A stretch of DNA of 64,000 bases from Stachybotrys elegans (taxonomy: Eukaryota > Ascomycota > Sordariomycetes > Hypocreales > Stachybotryaceae). Below are positions 1 through 11,918 of the stretch, piece after piece (the stretch's first letter is position 1; each line of letters opens with the position of its first letter). The stretch covers positions 868,001-932,000 of the forward strand of contig JAGPNK010000013.1 of NCBI GenBank assembly GCA_020746835.1, given 5' to 3'. A program made the translations under genes and the position numbers. The notes beneath the pieces are model-generated. The model did not search any database. It was given only the letters and a program-made list of their open reading frames with translations, and had not been told where the DNA came from.

Positions 1-1082
1 ACAACTGCCATTTCAAGTTGACACTTCGATACCCGATAAATCCGGGGAGGTCTATAACATGATACCCTCTCAGTTCTATCACGAGGGTCTATACGACCTC
101 CCGCTCGGCGGACGGGCCTGGGCCCTTCAGGAGAGAATTGTGACTCCAAGGGTTCTGAGTGTAGGGCTGGCAGAGTTCTTTTGGGACTGCACCGCACTTC
201 CATACCGTAGCGAGTCGCTCCCCTATGGGTTGTCAAGGCTTGGAAAATACGCTGCAGAGGCATGGAAGTGGAACATGCGCTTACCCGCCACCGAAATCCC
301 CGAATATATTGATCAGAGCCTGCTTGGAGACTTATGGCTCCGGCTCGTCGAAGACTACACCAAACGCGATCTCTCCTTTCCTGCCAAGGATAAACTTGCC
401 GCAATTTCGGCCATTGCGTCACGATTCTCCCACGCCATGGATGATGTGTACATTGCGGGCCACTTCCTCCGGATGCTTCCGCATTCTTTGATGTGGAAAG
501 CCGTAGATGAAGATCCATCAGCGCGCTGGATAGGGAAAAGGGGGGGGGCAGACAATGCCCCATCAGCCATGTGCCGAAGTCGATGGCAATGCCCATCTTG
601 CACCATCGTGGAGCTGGGCATCCATGCATGGGTCAATCGTCTTTTGGACTATGCCGATGCTCGAATGTTCTATCACGGAGATCTTGTCAACTCAGTCACT
701 TGGAAGTGATGAAGAAGATTCAAGCGGGCATGCCATTCCGGGTATTCTTCAAGTATCCGGTTTCTGCGAGGATCTTGTCTGGGGAGAGGGAGTCCCTTGT
801 AGTTTCTCTCGTGGACACGCTTCCCAAATTGTTATTAATGTCGATCCAGGGACTGAACCTCCGCAAGAAGGGGAGGTGCTCGTTCTACTTGGAGTTACCA
901 CAAATGAACTCAGGAGCTGGGGAATAGTATTGAGGACAGCTGGCGGAGACCAAAGTCATGCAGCATCAAAGGATCAGTACCGAAGAATGGGTTATTTTGA
1001 GTATAGACGGTACGGGCACCCTGATGGTAGGTGGAATGAAGGGACGTTTCAAACCGATAAAAGGGTCTTGAAGTTGGTTTGA
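1..1082 (+). pseudogene. HET-domain protein, 3' part, frameshifted at a G run
   Basis: This is the C-terminal part of a heterokaryon-incompatibility (HET) protein. Its frame is open from base 2, so the gene starts left of the window. An early segment contains the conserved RAWALQERIVTPR stretch that follows the HET core (positions 113-157). A second segment in another frame carries the family signature APSWSWAS (about 615-640) and runs to a stop at 1082. The two frames meet at a run of nine G (540-548), and skipping one G joins them smoothly. The family role is allorecognition-triggered cell death in fungi. The ATG at 59 is internal, not a start. Either the allele is broken or the G count is a sequencing error; the sequence cannot tell these apart. 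Confidence 0.8.
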
Positions 1083-1667
1083 GATAGGGCCAGGGCAGGC
1101 GGTTCACGCCATGGATCCAATATTGGCATCAATAAATAAAGGGCCAACCCTATGGCGTCACAACAATTCTATGCTGTGGAAAATGGTAGGGCCCCAGGTG
1201 CGTAGCCAGACTCCGTGCCACTGAGTCGACAAGATCCCAAAAGATATTTGTTTACCTGTTGACAAGTCTGCTATCCATCCATCATCCCTTCGTTAATACC
1301 ATAGATCTTCATGCCGTCCAGGCTTGACTACTGGGAAATGCCTGCAGCGACATAACATGACGCCTGCCACCCGCTCATCACACGAACCTTTACTTCATGC
1401 TTACGATTTGCAGTGGCTGTATTGAGAAGATGTTGTGTCATGGCCCCGCTAATCGTCATCCACTGCCCCGCCATTTCAGCAGCCTTGATCTTTGTGATGC
1501 GACATCGCCCAACCTTGACATTATTTCCTCAAAACACCACCAAGTCAACCCGAACAAAATTGGAAAATGACGCCTCCTCTGCTAAAATCGCGAGTCAAGG
1601 TGCTTCAATCCATAATCCGTCAAAAATCATCACAGAAAATGCTGATTATTTCTAGCTGGCGAATGGC
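1083..1667. other. Intergenic region, HET to aldo/keto reductase
   Basis: I see no convincing gene here. An 80-codon open frame at 1413-1655 ends just before the reductase start, lacks recognisable domains and is probably leader or chance. Confidence 0.5.
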
Positions 1668-2624
1668 ATGACCATTCCTCAGATCCAGCTCGGCCTGTAC
1701 ATGGTGTCAAGAAGAGACGCAAAGACATCGGTCCATTCCGCGCTTGAGATTGGCTACCGCGGATTCGACTGTGCGCAAATGTATGGAAATGAGCAAGAAG
1801 CCGGCAAAGCCATCAAGGATTTCCTCAACAGCGAGGCAAACACGGAGAGGCTCACCAGAGAGGACATTTTCTACACCACCAAGCTGAGCAGCAACTCGAC
1901 GTCATTTGATGCTGTTCGAAAGTCCATCACAAAGTCTGTCCAAGCCAGTGGCCTTGGATACGTCGATCTGTTTCTCCTGCACAGCCCGTATGGAGGACGC
2001 CAAGCTCGGCTCACGAGCTGGAAGGCAGTTGAACAGGCGATCAAGGATGGAGAGGTCAAGATGGGTGGTGTCAGCAACTACGGCGTTGGCCACGTAAGTC
2101 CCTCCAGCTCTTGGATGACAGTGCTCATGTAGCTACAGATTGAAGAACTCATGTCGTCGAGCCCTGCCATCAACCCCGTCATTAACCAGATCGAGGTCCA
2201 TCCATTCAACACGCAGGAGGAAATCCGAGCAGTGTGTGCCAAGTATGACATCACAATCGAGGCATATGCACCCCTCGCCAGAGGCATGCGGATGAAGCAC
2301 CCCAAGATCCTCGAGCTGTCCCGGAAGCATCGCTGCTCTCCAGCTCAGCTCTTCGTCAAGTAAGTTGGCACGCATCCCGGAAAAAGCCCTACTAATTTGC
2401 AAACAGATGGAGTCTCCAGCACAATATGGTGACGCTTCCAAAGAGTGTTAAAAAGGAACGCATCATTGAGAATGCCAGTGTTGAGGGCTTCGAAATTTCT
2501 CAGCAAGACATGGCAGCAATGGATGACCTTGATGAGAATCTCGTCACTGACTGGTAAGAAAACCTCGACTACGGCACAGCAGCACTCTAATCAATTTCCT
2601 AGGGATCCTACCGATGCCCCCTGA
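1668..2624 (+). CDS. Aldo/keto reductase
   Basis: NADPH-dependent aldo/keto reductase, an (alpha/beta)8 barrel that reduces aldehydes and ketones, presumably cytosolic. Exons are 1668-2093, 2139-2359, 2407-2553 and 2603-2624, giving 271 residues, a usual length for the family. Introns are 45, 47 and 49 nt with GTAAG donors. The catalytic tetrad is visible: Asp34 and Tyr39 in the [10 protein letters not shown] motif, Lys72 in FYTTKLSS and His105 in [10 protein letters not shown]. The last intron splits the codon of a Trp, and only four codons after it carry the C terminus. The natural substrate cannot be told from sequence. The start ATG sits directly before the first barrel strand, so no N-terminal extension is missing. 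Confidence 0.92.
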
Positions 2625-2814
2625 GTGACAATAAGATTGAGAATTGGAGGAGAAAGGAAGTAAATCATGGAACTTGGCCGTGTCGTAGTTTTTGCAATCT
2701 ATACTACGTTCGAACGAGAAAAGACATGACGATCAACTTCCCCCAAAGACTATCAATTTCCGAACCATGACTAGGTATGAATCGACATGTTGTTGAAATG
2801 GGCCTATGCCTGGC

Positions 2815-4344
2815 TTAAACGGCCATCATCGTCCTGAGCGGCCGGTTGTGCACTGACCCAGCTGGCCTCTGGACTAGTACTATCCCCTCATCATCAGTCT
2901 TGACACTCTCGCCACCGGGCTTGGTAGAAGTATCCATTTCCCTCTTCAGGACTTCGACTTGTTGCTTGAATACAGCCAAAAGGCCATCATCCTGCTGCTG
3001 GCTCCCTTCAGCTTGCTCAGGCTGCTGCGCCTTGTCACTTCCGGATTCTTGTCCGGCTTCAGGATGGCTTGGTCCTTTATCCTTGGTACGTGCGCGTCGT
3101 GCCATGGTCAGCATCACCGAGATAAAGAGCTCGTTCAGGTACGCGAAGCTGAAACCCTCTGTCAGCTGGGCAATCTCCTCGGAGGCGGTCGCAGGGTAGT
3201 CGGTGAGAGGGGTCGCCTGGATCTTCTTGCGCCAGAGCTCGGCGTAGGCGGTCCTGTTAGCAAGGTCCGGAAGCTTGAAGTGATATTTGCGGTCGAACCG
3301 GCTGGGTCTGTCTCGGAGCGCTGGGTCCAGCTTGTCGAGGTGGTTCGTGGAGCCAATCATGAGGATTCCGTCGTTGGCCTCCAACCCATCGACTTCGTTG
3401 AGGAAATAGCTCCGCGTCTTCTCTTTGACCAGGGAGTCGAGGTCCTCAAATACGAGGAGGCACGGCGCCATGGATCGCGCCTGAGTGAAGATGGAGCGTA
3501 TCGCCTGGCTTTCGCCCCTGCAGTTCTCAAACGTTTTCACGTAGAGGCATGAGACGGATGGGTCTTTTCTTTTATGAAGGTCGCCCATCAGTGCCTTGAT
3601 GCTGAGGGTCTTGCCGTTTCCGGGAAGGCCATGGAAGATGATACCCCTCTTCCATGGCACCTTGAAGTCCTTGTAAAGATCCCTGGAGTCGAAGAAGCCA
3701 TGAATGTCGTCAATGATGGATTGCTTCGTCGCCGCGTCCATGCATACGTCATTCCAGGATGCTGATTCCACGGCTTTCCACAGCTCCTGGGATTTCTCCC
3801 AGTATCCATTGTAGACGTAAATCTCATCGTGCACCTGCGACTGCCAGTCGCCTACAGCCTTGAGGAGCTGCTCAGTCTTAGTGTCGAGGCCGTTGCTCGT
3901 CAGCTCCTCTGTATCGGGCGTGAGGATAAACTCAAACGGTTGAGCACGGGGAGCGTTGCATCGAATCTGGAAGCTGTAGAGCAGAAACTCGGTCTCGGCC
4001 GCATCGGCCTGCTCGCTCGGGCTCCAGGCGAAGCGATGGACGGAAAATACGACGTGCTGCTTCAACGAGCCTTTGTCGGAGCCTTCCTGAAGTCGGGACT
4101 TGGGGGATGGCTGGTAGGTAGTGATGTAGGCGAATGACCCTTGATCTGCGACCTCGCATTTTGCGTGACCCTTGGAGGCGAATTCACGTAGATTGATGGA
4201 TTCGACGGCCACTTGGGTGATGTGGTATGAGGGATGGCGTTCTTTGAGCATACGGCGCAGGGTTATCTCAGGGACGATGGGGAGGACATGGTAGTCGCTC
4301 TGGAAATCCATCTCCCAGCCCTCTTGGGGTGTTGAGAATGTCAT
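2815..4344 (-). CDS. AAA-type ATPase (fungal BCS1-like core)
   Basis: Single-exon protein of 509 residues. The AAA core has a Walker A loop GLPGNGKT near residue 240, a Walker B LLVFEDLDSL near 295, a sensor-type GSTNH segment and the RPSRFDRKY arginine-finger region near 345. The N-terminal 200 residues resemble the fungal family annotated only as P-loop ATPase, whose substrate is unknown. The C terminus after about residue 430 is charged, glutamine-rich and probably disordered. It is transcribed away from the MFS gene across a 1.2 kb gap. A chaperone or unfoldase role is inference from the fold. Confidence 0.9.
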   Translation of the reverse strand: MTFSTPQEGWEMDFQSDYHVLPIVPEITLRRMLKERHPSYHITQVAVESINLREFASKGHAKCEVADQGSFAYITTYQPSPKSRLQEGSDKGSLKQHVVFSVHRFAWSPSEQADAAETEFLLYSFQIRCNAPRAQPFEFILTPDTEELTSNGLDTKTEQLLKAVGDWQSQVHDEIYVYNGYWEKSQELWKAVESASWNDVCMDAATKQSIIDDIHGFFDSRDLYKDFKVPWKRGIIFHGLPGNGKTLSIKALMGDLHKRKDPSVSCLYVKTFENCRGESQAIRSIFTQARSMAPCLLVFEDLDSLVKEKTRSYFLNEVDGLEANDGILMIGSTNHLDKLDPALRDRPSRFDRKYHFKLPDLANRTAYAELWRKKIQATPLTDYPATASEEIAQLTEGFSFAYLNELFISVMLTMARRARTKDKGPSHPEAGQESGSDKAQQPEQAEGSQQQDDGLLAVFKQQVEVLKREMDTSTKPGGESVKTDDEGIVLVQRPAGSVHNRPLRTMMAV

Positions 4345-5552
4345 TTTGCTGTCTAGTGTATCGATTGGTGCTTCTTGTGGCAGTTACGGCTTGGTGGTAA
4401 TCTAGGAGGTTTGGAGGAAGCTTGGGGATTTATATACCTATGTCAACGTTGTACGATGCACGGCCACATCTCTCGCCACCTCCAGGCGCTCCTGTTTGTG
4501 GTTACAGCCAGGCAGCAGGGCAGTGTCTCGTGCCGCCTTATCTTCTGTCCGATTGGACACCCGCATTCCCATGCTTGGCAGATGCCTTTGGTTGCCTGCC
4601 AATGTCGCGGTTCGGTGCTGGCAAGTATTGATTGGATGTAGGAGGTTGCTGCTGTGCTACTAGGCCGTCTTGCTGCCTAGAACTGTGGAGAGACTGGCAG
4701 CGAAGTAAGCCGATCGCCGACAAAGAGGGGAGAGTTGTGTGGCTGTACTGGACCCCTGTCCAGTTACCAAGCTGAGCGCCATCACTGGCTGATTGTGAGT
4801 TTTTGATGCTTTTGTAGCAGGCTTGATCGTTATCGACCATGACCGGCATGTCTAAGACTAGCTACATGGTGGAAGGATGTATTCTTCAAAAAGGACATAC
4901 GAGAAACAAGAAGGGGCGTTGAAATTGGATTATCTGGTTCATTTCCTTTCGATGTCTCAACCATGTTCATTGAAGCTGCACACTTCTACTGTCTTTGGGT
5001 TTATGTAGGCGAGATCGGAGACAAAATCAACCTCCTTGTCTCAGGATTCCAGGCTTACTGCACCATAGACATCAATCACAACATTTTCCACACCTCCGCC
5101 GCTCCCGTGCGCCATAACCGTTGAAGAAGAATATCAGCCATGACGTGCGTCTCTTCACTAGCAGCTCTGCGCTTCTTCCCTCTAACTCTATCGGCAAGGC
5201 GTTTACATTCAGCCCATTGCCTCGGCCCTCAGAGGCTATCAGCAGGCGCGCCGAATCGGTGCCGAGATAGTTTAAAGAAAAGATGTGAACCCCTACCTTT
5301 TTGCTTCCCGCGCGACCCAATTGGCACTAGATAGGCACTGGCTTCAGATATGGCGAGATGCAGGGCCACTACTGACGTCACAAGCGGTTTATGACGAGCA
5401 TTCCTGCTCCATGATACCCACAAGTCGGTCGGGTTAGTCGGCACTGTGGCCTTGGGTCGTTGATGTTGGGGGATATATGAAGCTTGCCATGAGCCCACCA
5501 TGTCTTAAAATAACAGGCTTCGAGGAATTAAAAGTAATGCCCCCAAAGCAAC
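4345..5552. other. Divergent intergenic region, AAA ATPase to MFS transporter
   Basis: About 1.2 kb holding both promoters. Short open frames occur on both strands, none with a recognisable domain. No tRNA or repeat was seen. Confidence 0.5.
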
Positions 5553-7382
5553 ATGTCGCAAGCCGCGCCGAGAGAAGAATCGGGATTGCCGTCCTCACCA
5601 AGAGGCGAAACGCTGTTTGGTGACAGCGACGATCACCACTCATCTACCTCTTCCATCGATGACGACCATGACGACCACGGCCATGGCGAATACGACGGCC
5701 ACCGCCCTACTCTCCGGGAGATCAACTCGCACGCCTCGCGCCGCTCCCGCCTCAGCGCCCGGAACTGCGCCGAGTCGGAGAAGAGCGCCGACGCTATGAG
5801 CATGGGCACCGCGGCCCGTCCGCAGAACAGCCGGCGCGACACCATCCTCTCGCATGTGCGCTCGCGGCCCATCCCCAAGTTCACGCACCCTCTGTCGCAC
5901 GTGCCCACGGCCGAGGACCAGATCGTCGACTTTGACGGGCCCGACGACCCGTACCGCCCGATAAACTGGCCCACGCACAAGAAGGTCACGACGACGATGC
6001 TCTACGGCCTCGTCACCATGTCCGCGGCGTGGGCCTCCTCCTCCTACTCGGCCGGCATACGGCAGGTGGCGCAGGAGTTCGGCGTCGGGACGCAGACGGC
6101 CACGCTGGGCACGACGCTCTTCCTCTTTGGCTTCGGCATCGGCCCGCTCTTGTGGGCGCCGCTGAGCGAGGTCTTTGGTCGCCGGCTGGCCGTCTTCCCT
6201 CCCATGTTTGTGGGCCTGTGTTTTAGCTTCGCGACGGCGACGGCAAAGGATCTGCAGACGGTCATGATTACGCGCTTCTTTGGCGCTTTCTTTGCGTCGG
6301 CACCCGTCACGAATACCGGTGGTGTGCTGGGCGATCTTTATAGCCCGGCGTGGCGAGGCATTGCCATGGCGGGCTATGCCATGGCCGTTGTCGGAGGTCC
6401 AGTCCTCGGTGAGTGTCAGAGCTACAGGCGGTCTGGGGAGCTTCACTAACTTCCATCAGGCCCCATCGTATCTGCCGCCGTCGTCATACAGCCGTTCTTG
6501 GGCTGGCGCTGGACAGAGTACCTCACCGGCATTCTCCAGGTCGTTGTCCTGCTCCTTGCCGTCATCTTTGTCGACGAATCCTACCCCCCGAGGCTACTCG
6601 TCTACAAGGCACGCCGCCTCCGCCATGAGTCAGGGAACTGGGCACTCCACGCCAGGTTCGAGGAGTGGGATGTCAGCATCTCGGAGCTTGTCCACAAGTT
6701 CCTCCTCCGACCTATCCAGCTCCTGGGCACGCCAATCTGCTTCCTCATTGCGCTCTATGCCAGCTTCTGCTACGGAATCCTCTACATGCAGCTGGGCGGG
6801 ATTCCCATCATCTTTGGAGAGATACGGGGATGGAATCCCTTTGTCGCAACTCTGCCTTTTCTGTGCATCCTAATCGGAGCCATGACAGGCTGCGGCTTGA
6901 ACGTATACAACCAGTTCATATACAACAAGTACTACCACGCTGCTGGTAATCGAGCTGTCCCCGAGAAGCGCCTACCACCCATGATGCTCGGATCACTTTT
7001 GTTCTCTGGTGGCCAGTTCTTGATGGGCTGGACTTCAGGCAGGAACTTTCACTGGATCGTACCGTGCATCGGCCTCTTCTTGCTGGGCACTGGCTTTTTT
7101 ACCATCTTCCAGGCTGCGTTAAACTATCTCGTCGACACGTTCCAGTCATACGCGGCATCGGCAGTAGCAGCAAACACGTTTCTTCGTTCGTGCTTTGCAG
7201 GAGTATTTCCTCTCGTGGTTTCACCCTTATATCACAATATCGGCGTGGGACCAGGCTCAAGCATTACCGGCGGGTTCGCGGCGCTTCTGATACCAGTCCC
7301 ATTCGTATTCTATATTTATGGAGAGCGTCTGAGGGCCAGATCGAAATGGTCCAGGGCTTCGGTGTTCCCAAAGACGGCATAA
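5553..7382 (+). CDS. MFS multidrug/polyamine transporter, DHA1 type
   Basis: Twelve-helix major facilitator, an H+ antiporter of the fungal DHA1 drug/polyamine branch (Tpo1/Flr1-like), expected in the plasma membrane. Exons are 5553-6408 and 6460-7382 (592 residues). The 51-nt intron has a GTGAGT donor and a CACTAAC branch site. A hydrophilic, acidic and Arg-rich N-terminal tail of about 145 residues precedes helix 1. Motif A appears as GPLLWAPLSEVFGRR after helix 2, and a motif C-like GYAMAVVGGPVLGP spans the intron. The DDPYRPINWP box just before helix 1 is typical of the family. Substrate specificity is not readable from the sequence. The C terminus is short. Confidence 0.92.
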
Positions 7383-7731
7383 ACATCGCATGAGCACTCA
7401 TAAATGCGCTGTGTGTCGTGTGCAAACCTGTTATATTGGATAACCGGTGGAAGAAGACATCTAACGAACGAATGGCTGCTACGCTAAACATGTGTAATAT
7501 ATATACTCGCTAAGAAATCTGCACAAATGAAATACGAAATTGTGTATGTCAGTTGCAATCACCCTCCTGAGCCAATGTTGTCAGTCGCCATACCTCCGAA
7601 GCCTGTCTATCATGACAGCCATCCCAACTCCAGTTCCTCAAACAAGGGCGGGAAAATAGAACAAGAAGAAGAAAAAAACTCCCCCAGGGTATCCTACATT
7701 ATAAATACAAGAACGCTGGCCTCTGAAGCGT
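7383..7731. other. Convergent 3' intergenic region
   Basis: 3' flanks of the MFS gene and the zinc-finger gene. It is AT-rich with short A runs; no gene seen. Confidence 0.5.
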
Positions 7732-10038
7732 CTAATATTGTCGGCTAGTGAACCCGAAATCGTCCATCCCTGGACCATTTCCGTCCTGGTAAAAAGAGGT
7801 GTTCCAATCGCCGAGGTCAGGCGTGGGCGTTACATTAGAGGCCGTGGCAGGGATAAAGTACTCTGGTAGCGCCAGCGTCGTCTGAGGAGGGCCTGGCAAG
7901 CCGTCGCTCCAGACCTGCACGTCGTGGTTGACGCCTGTGATGGCCGAGGGATCGAGGCTCATGAGCGCCTCGGGGGATATTTGCATGTAGTGCGACTGCG
8001 ACTGCGACTGCGACTGCATCATGCTGTAGCTGTTCTGGGGCTGTAGGCTCTCGCGTGACGGGTGCGATGTCGGTTTTACAATGGAGTATTGTGAGTTCCT
8101 TGCCGAATTGCGGCCGCTGTCCTTGGACTCGTTGTTTGCACCGCCCGTGGTGCTTCCGCTCTCATCGGAGCCATCGTCCATGACTACGCCAGAGTCAGGC
8201 CGGGGAAGAATGCCTCTGCCCTTCCTTGGAACAGCATAATCGTTGAAGACGTTCTGTCCTTTGGGGGGCTCGTTCTTCTTGTTGCTACGATTCGCGTACG
8301 GCATGTTTTGCGCCGTTCGGATGCACCGCTGCACGCTTTCGATGAAGCACTGCTGGAACTGCGTGGCCAACGTGTCGAGGGTGTTGGGGTTGGATATCAT
8401 GTTGCGCAAGGACCCTTGAAGGAGATGGAACGATTCGAGGTAGCGGCTTGACAGCTCAAAGTGTTCGATGACAGGGGTGAAATCTGACTTGTTAGTCGCA
8501 GCTCATCGCGCGGGGGCAAGACACACTCACGATAAGACTGGATCTTTGCATCTTCGTCGTCTGGGAAGACGATGTTCCAGACCTCGCGCCACTGAACCTC
8601 GGGCGTGGTACCGCTGGCCCTCTTGCGGCTGAGAAGCTTGTTCGCAGTCGGCCCGTCTATTCCAGACTCGGGATCGTGGTCGGAGATGTCGCACATTTGC
8701 TCCTTTGGCAGACGCTGGTGGTCGCGCAATTCCTTCCTGGTCAGAAAGTCGCGATTGCACCTATCGCACATGAAGGCAGATGGATCGTCTCGTTTATGCT
8801 GCTTGACGATGTGTTGCCTGCGGATCCTTGGTCAGTATGACGCTTGCAAAATAAAAAATCGCTGGGCGTGTCTCACCTCAGCTCAGCAAACTTGGGAAAA
8901 TAGGTCATGGCGCAGCTGTGGTGATCCCTCACGTTGAAGCGGTGGGGGTTCCTCTTCCTGAAAGGGCAGCTCAAGCGCAGGCTCTCGTCTTCCTTTGGGT
9001 TCGGCTTGGGCCTTTTTGGTGGCAAGTCCCCCGCACCCTCCCCGTCGCTTGTCTCCTCTGCGCCATCGTCTGGCTTTCCATTATTGCCTTGCTTCTTCCT
9101 CTTGCCGCCCCTCTGGGAATCGGATGAGCTCCCCTGGGAAGGGGTCGACATGGAGCTGGGCATGTTGTTTGCGCCTTGGCCGTCGACGGGGGCCTGCCAC
9201 ATGAGTTGGCCTAATTCCCGGATGTAGTTGAGTGTCAATCGCTGGGATGCAGCCATAGGGATACAGGCTTCTCGGAGCTCGAGACCGTAGACTCTCTGCA
9301 GCGCAAAGTCGAGGAGGACTTGGCTGTCATCTGCAAAGCAATCGTCGTCGGATGCAACAGAGCCTGTCTCCAGGTCATGGACAGTCTCGGCCGCGTCTTG
9401 TGAAGGAGCACACTCATGCAAACCAGACGGTGTCTCGTCGTCATAGGTTTCCTGTTTGACGTGGTTGGCGGTCCTTTAAAATGTTAGTCGGTGCGCAAAA
9501 TGAGAAGCAGTTGTACTCACTCGCTCAGCTCGTCTCTCTCTCTGGGCTCAGGCGTCTGTGTCCTGGAGCGCACATCGCGCTGAGGGTCGGCACTGGGCGC
9601 TCTATCCGATGAGCCGCTATCGTCATCGAAGAAGGTAAAGCACGAGCTGTAGGAACCCTTCGGGAGATGGTAGCTTTTGATGATTGAACACGTGTTCTCT
9701 TCCTCGTCAGAGTACTCGGTCAGACTCTCCAAGCAGTCGCTGGCATACGAGGTGCTGATGGGGCTGGCGAGCGATCGCGTCGTGGCGGTATCAATACTAC
9801 CCGACATGACACTGCTTATGGAGGAAGCAGTGGGAGATCGGATGTGACCGCGGGCGCTCGAGTAATACGAGCTCTCCAGCAGGTACTTGTGATGGCTGGC
9901 ATCATGAGGGACCAGATGGGTTGGACGTTTTTCGGTGGTAGAGCTGATGCTTGCTGTGTCGGACCGAGCGCGAGAACGAGGGCGAAAGGGAAGAAACTGA
10001 GGGCCGGACTGGGCGCGACCGACGCCTTGCTGGCTCAT
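7732..10038 (-). CDS. C2H2-type zinc-finger regulator-like protein
   Basis: Exons on the minus strand are 10038-9521, 9473-8877, 8817-8531 and 8483-7732 (717 residues), with introns of 47, 59 and 47 nt. The middle (about residues 335-410) holds the atypical fungal zinc-finger array: a CPFRKRNPHRF block, then CAMTYFPKFAELRQH, then CDRCNRDFLTRKELRDH. The finger array is split by the 59-nt intron. Long flanks are Ser-, Glu- and Gln-rich, with a basic GGKRKKQ stretch that could be a nuclear signal. A hexanucleotide repeat near 7989-8014 encodes alternating Gln-Ser. A nuclear regulatory role is inference; the same finger type also occurs in fungal proteins with no known DNA binding. Confidence 0.85.
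7986..8014. repeat. GCGACT hexanucleotide microsatellite
   Basis: About four tandem copies of a GCGACT unit inside the last exon of the zinc-finger gene, encoding (Gln-Ser)n on the minus strand. Length variation would stay in frame. Confidence 0.8.
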
Positions 10039-11918
10039 GATGGTTGTTGGGGCGCAAGGTTAAGAGAAGTTTGCAAGATTCGGCGCGGCAGTCGGGATGA
10101 GAATATGGATGGGGAAGCAGCTGCGCCAAAGCAAGAGGCGATGGAAATGATGAATCGCATGAATGAGAAATGAGAAAATAAAACGAAAAAAGAAAAGAAA
10201 AATCTTGAGCGAAGGACAGAGAGTGTAAAGCTCAACTAGAGAGCGCGGCTAAGAAAAAGCATGCCGAGTCGCGAACATTGGGCGGGAAGCGCTGATAAAT
10301 GAAACAATAAAAGCTGGAGAAGAGTGGGAGGAGGAAGAACGAACGGCTGAATCGCGCATACGAGGAAACAGGTTGTGTTTGAGGCTCTGACAGCGACTGC
10401 AGACTTGTCCGGGGGTTTCTCTCTGTCCCTCCAGCGGCTGGCAAACCACCGATCACACACAAGGGCAAGGCAGACACGAAGGGAGGGGCATTTAGCCTGT
10501 GACCCCCCCTCGATTGACAGACGCAGACACACTGACACAGACGCAGACATGCCAGAAGGGGACGAGGCCCCCCTGTTCCGCCGTGGGTCTCAAGGATCGA
10601 TAAGACGGCGCGAGCGTGGCTGTGATTCGCTTGTGGTGACGGCTGTGTCGTTGGCGGCGTTTCTCGCAGGCAGACAACTTGGGGCCTGGGTCAGTGGGAA
10701 TCAGCCCTACCGAAACGAGTTCGTCCCTCTTTGCTGGAAGAGAAGGGGGTGGGTTAGATGGATGGACTGAGCGCATCGCGGTGGCCGAGCCAAGCTGGTC
10801 CAGCGCCGGGGGGAGGATGGCGCTCGACGGCTCCCTGGCCGATTGGACAGGCTGTCGGCAAGGTGGACGGACGCACACACATTTATTTCTTCGGCGACGA
10901 CGAGGCGAGGTGAGGCGAGGCAAGCTTTGTGCCACTCCCGCCCGTCTCCCGCATTATCTCTCCCATCATCTGGGGTCCCGCCGCACCAACTATCGATGGC
11001 CCAGGCAGATGCACGCTGCTCGTCATACTGTACCTGGTCCATGTCAACCCGGCATCGTGAAGGAGCAAGGGCTGCTGGTTGGTTCCTGAGTCGTGCGACG
11101 TGCCAGCTTCTAGCCACGGACTGGCCGGGTAAAGTGACAAGAAATGGATTAACTCATGGCCTTCTACTTACAATCATTGCAGGGGTGTTGACGCGGGCCT
11201 TGGTGACCTTTCCATACAGATTGACGCGTAGGCCGACGTATGATGTTTCCGTGGAATTAATACTGTCGTCGTTGACTTGCGCTCTGCATGGCCTCCCATG
11301 CCGCCAATTGACGGCCATTTTCTAAAGGTGTCCATGAAAGAGGCCAGACACGTCACCAGACAATCCAAGGCAACAACACATTTTTATCCAAATAAAACTT
11401 GGCCTGAAATGGACAGGGTGAGTATAGGGTAACTGCTGCTGAAATTACGTGGAGGATAAATTTGGCCTCAAGAGCGACGTTATCGTCTATATTAACATGC
11501 AGTCAGTAGGTCGCGTGCTCAAAAGAAATACGATATTAATAGAGCGATTAAAGCACCTGCATCAGGCTTACTCCCTTGGCCCAGGTGACGAGCTCTCTCT
11601 GCGTACCTCGCCTCATGCATGTAACCAGAGCTGCACATAATTAGCGGCTGTAAATTGGACTGGTTCGCCGAATTCTTAATGACACACTCAAGCCCTCTGA
11701 TTGGCTGATGCCCCGTTGGCAGGCCGGTTTTCGGGCTCTTCCGCTCTCGCTCTCAATGGCGACGGCATTCTCGTCGCGATGGCTACCATCCCACTGCGCT
11801 CGGTTCGGATGCGCGTACGTCTATTTCTGAAAAGAAAATGATGCTATAACCAGTAAAATTATGTCCTCCCAATACGGATGCGACGTGACCCTATCCAATG
11901 TGAACAATTAGGCTTGGC
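10039..11918. other. Long intergenic region upstream of the zinc-finger gene
   Basis: About 1.9 kb. It opens with an A/G-rich stretch (10160-10220), probably the leader of the minus-strand gene. A CAGACGCAGACA-type low-complexity patch lies at 10516-10550 and a GAGGCGAGG patch at 10898-10922. Open frames on both strands show no family features and I do not call them genes. Confidence 0.5.

Noticed and set aside
5640..6446. 268-codon open frame antisense to the MFS first exon
   Set aside because: Arg/Ala-rich shadow produced by GC-rich third positions of the real gene; no domain.
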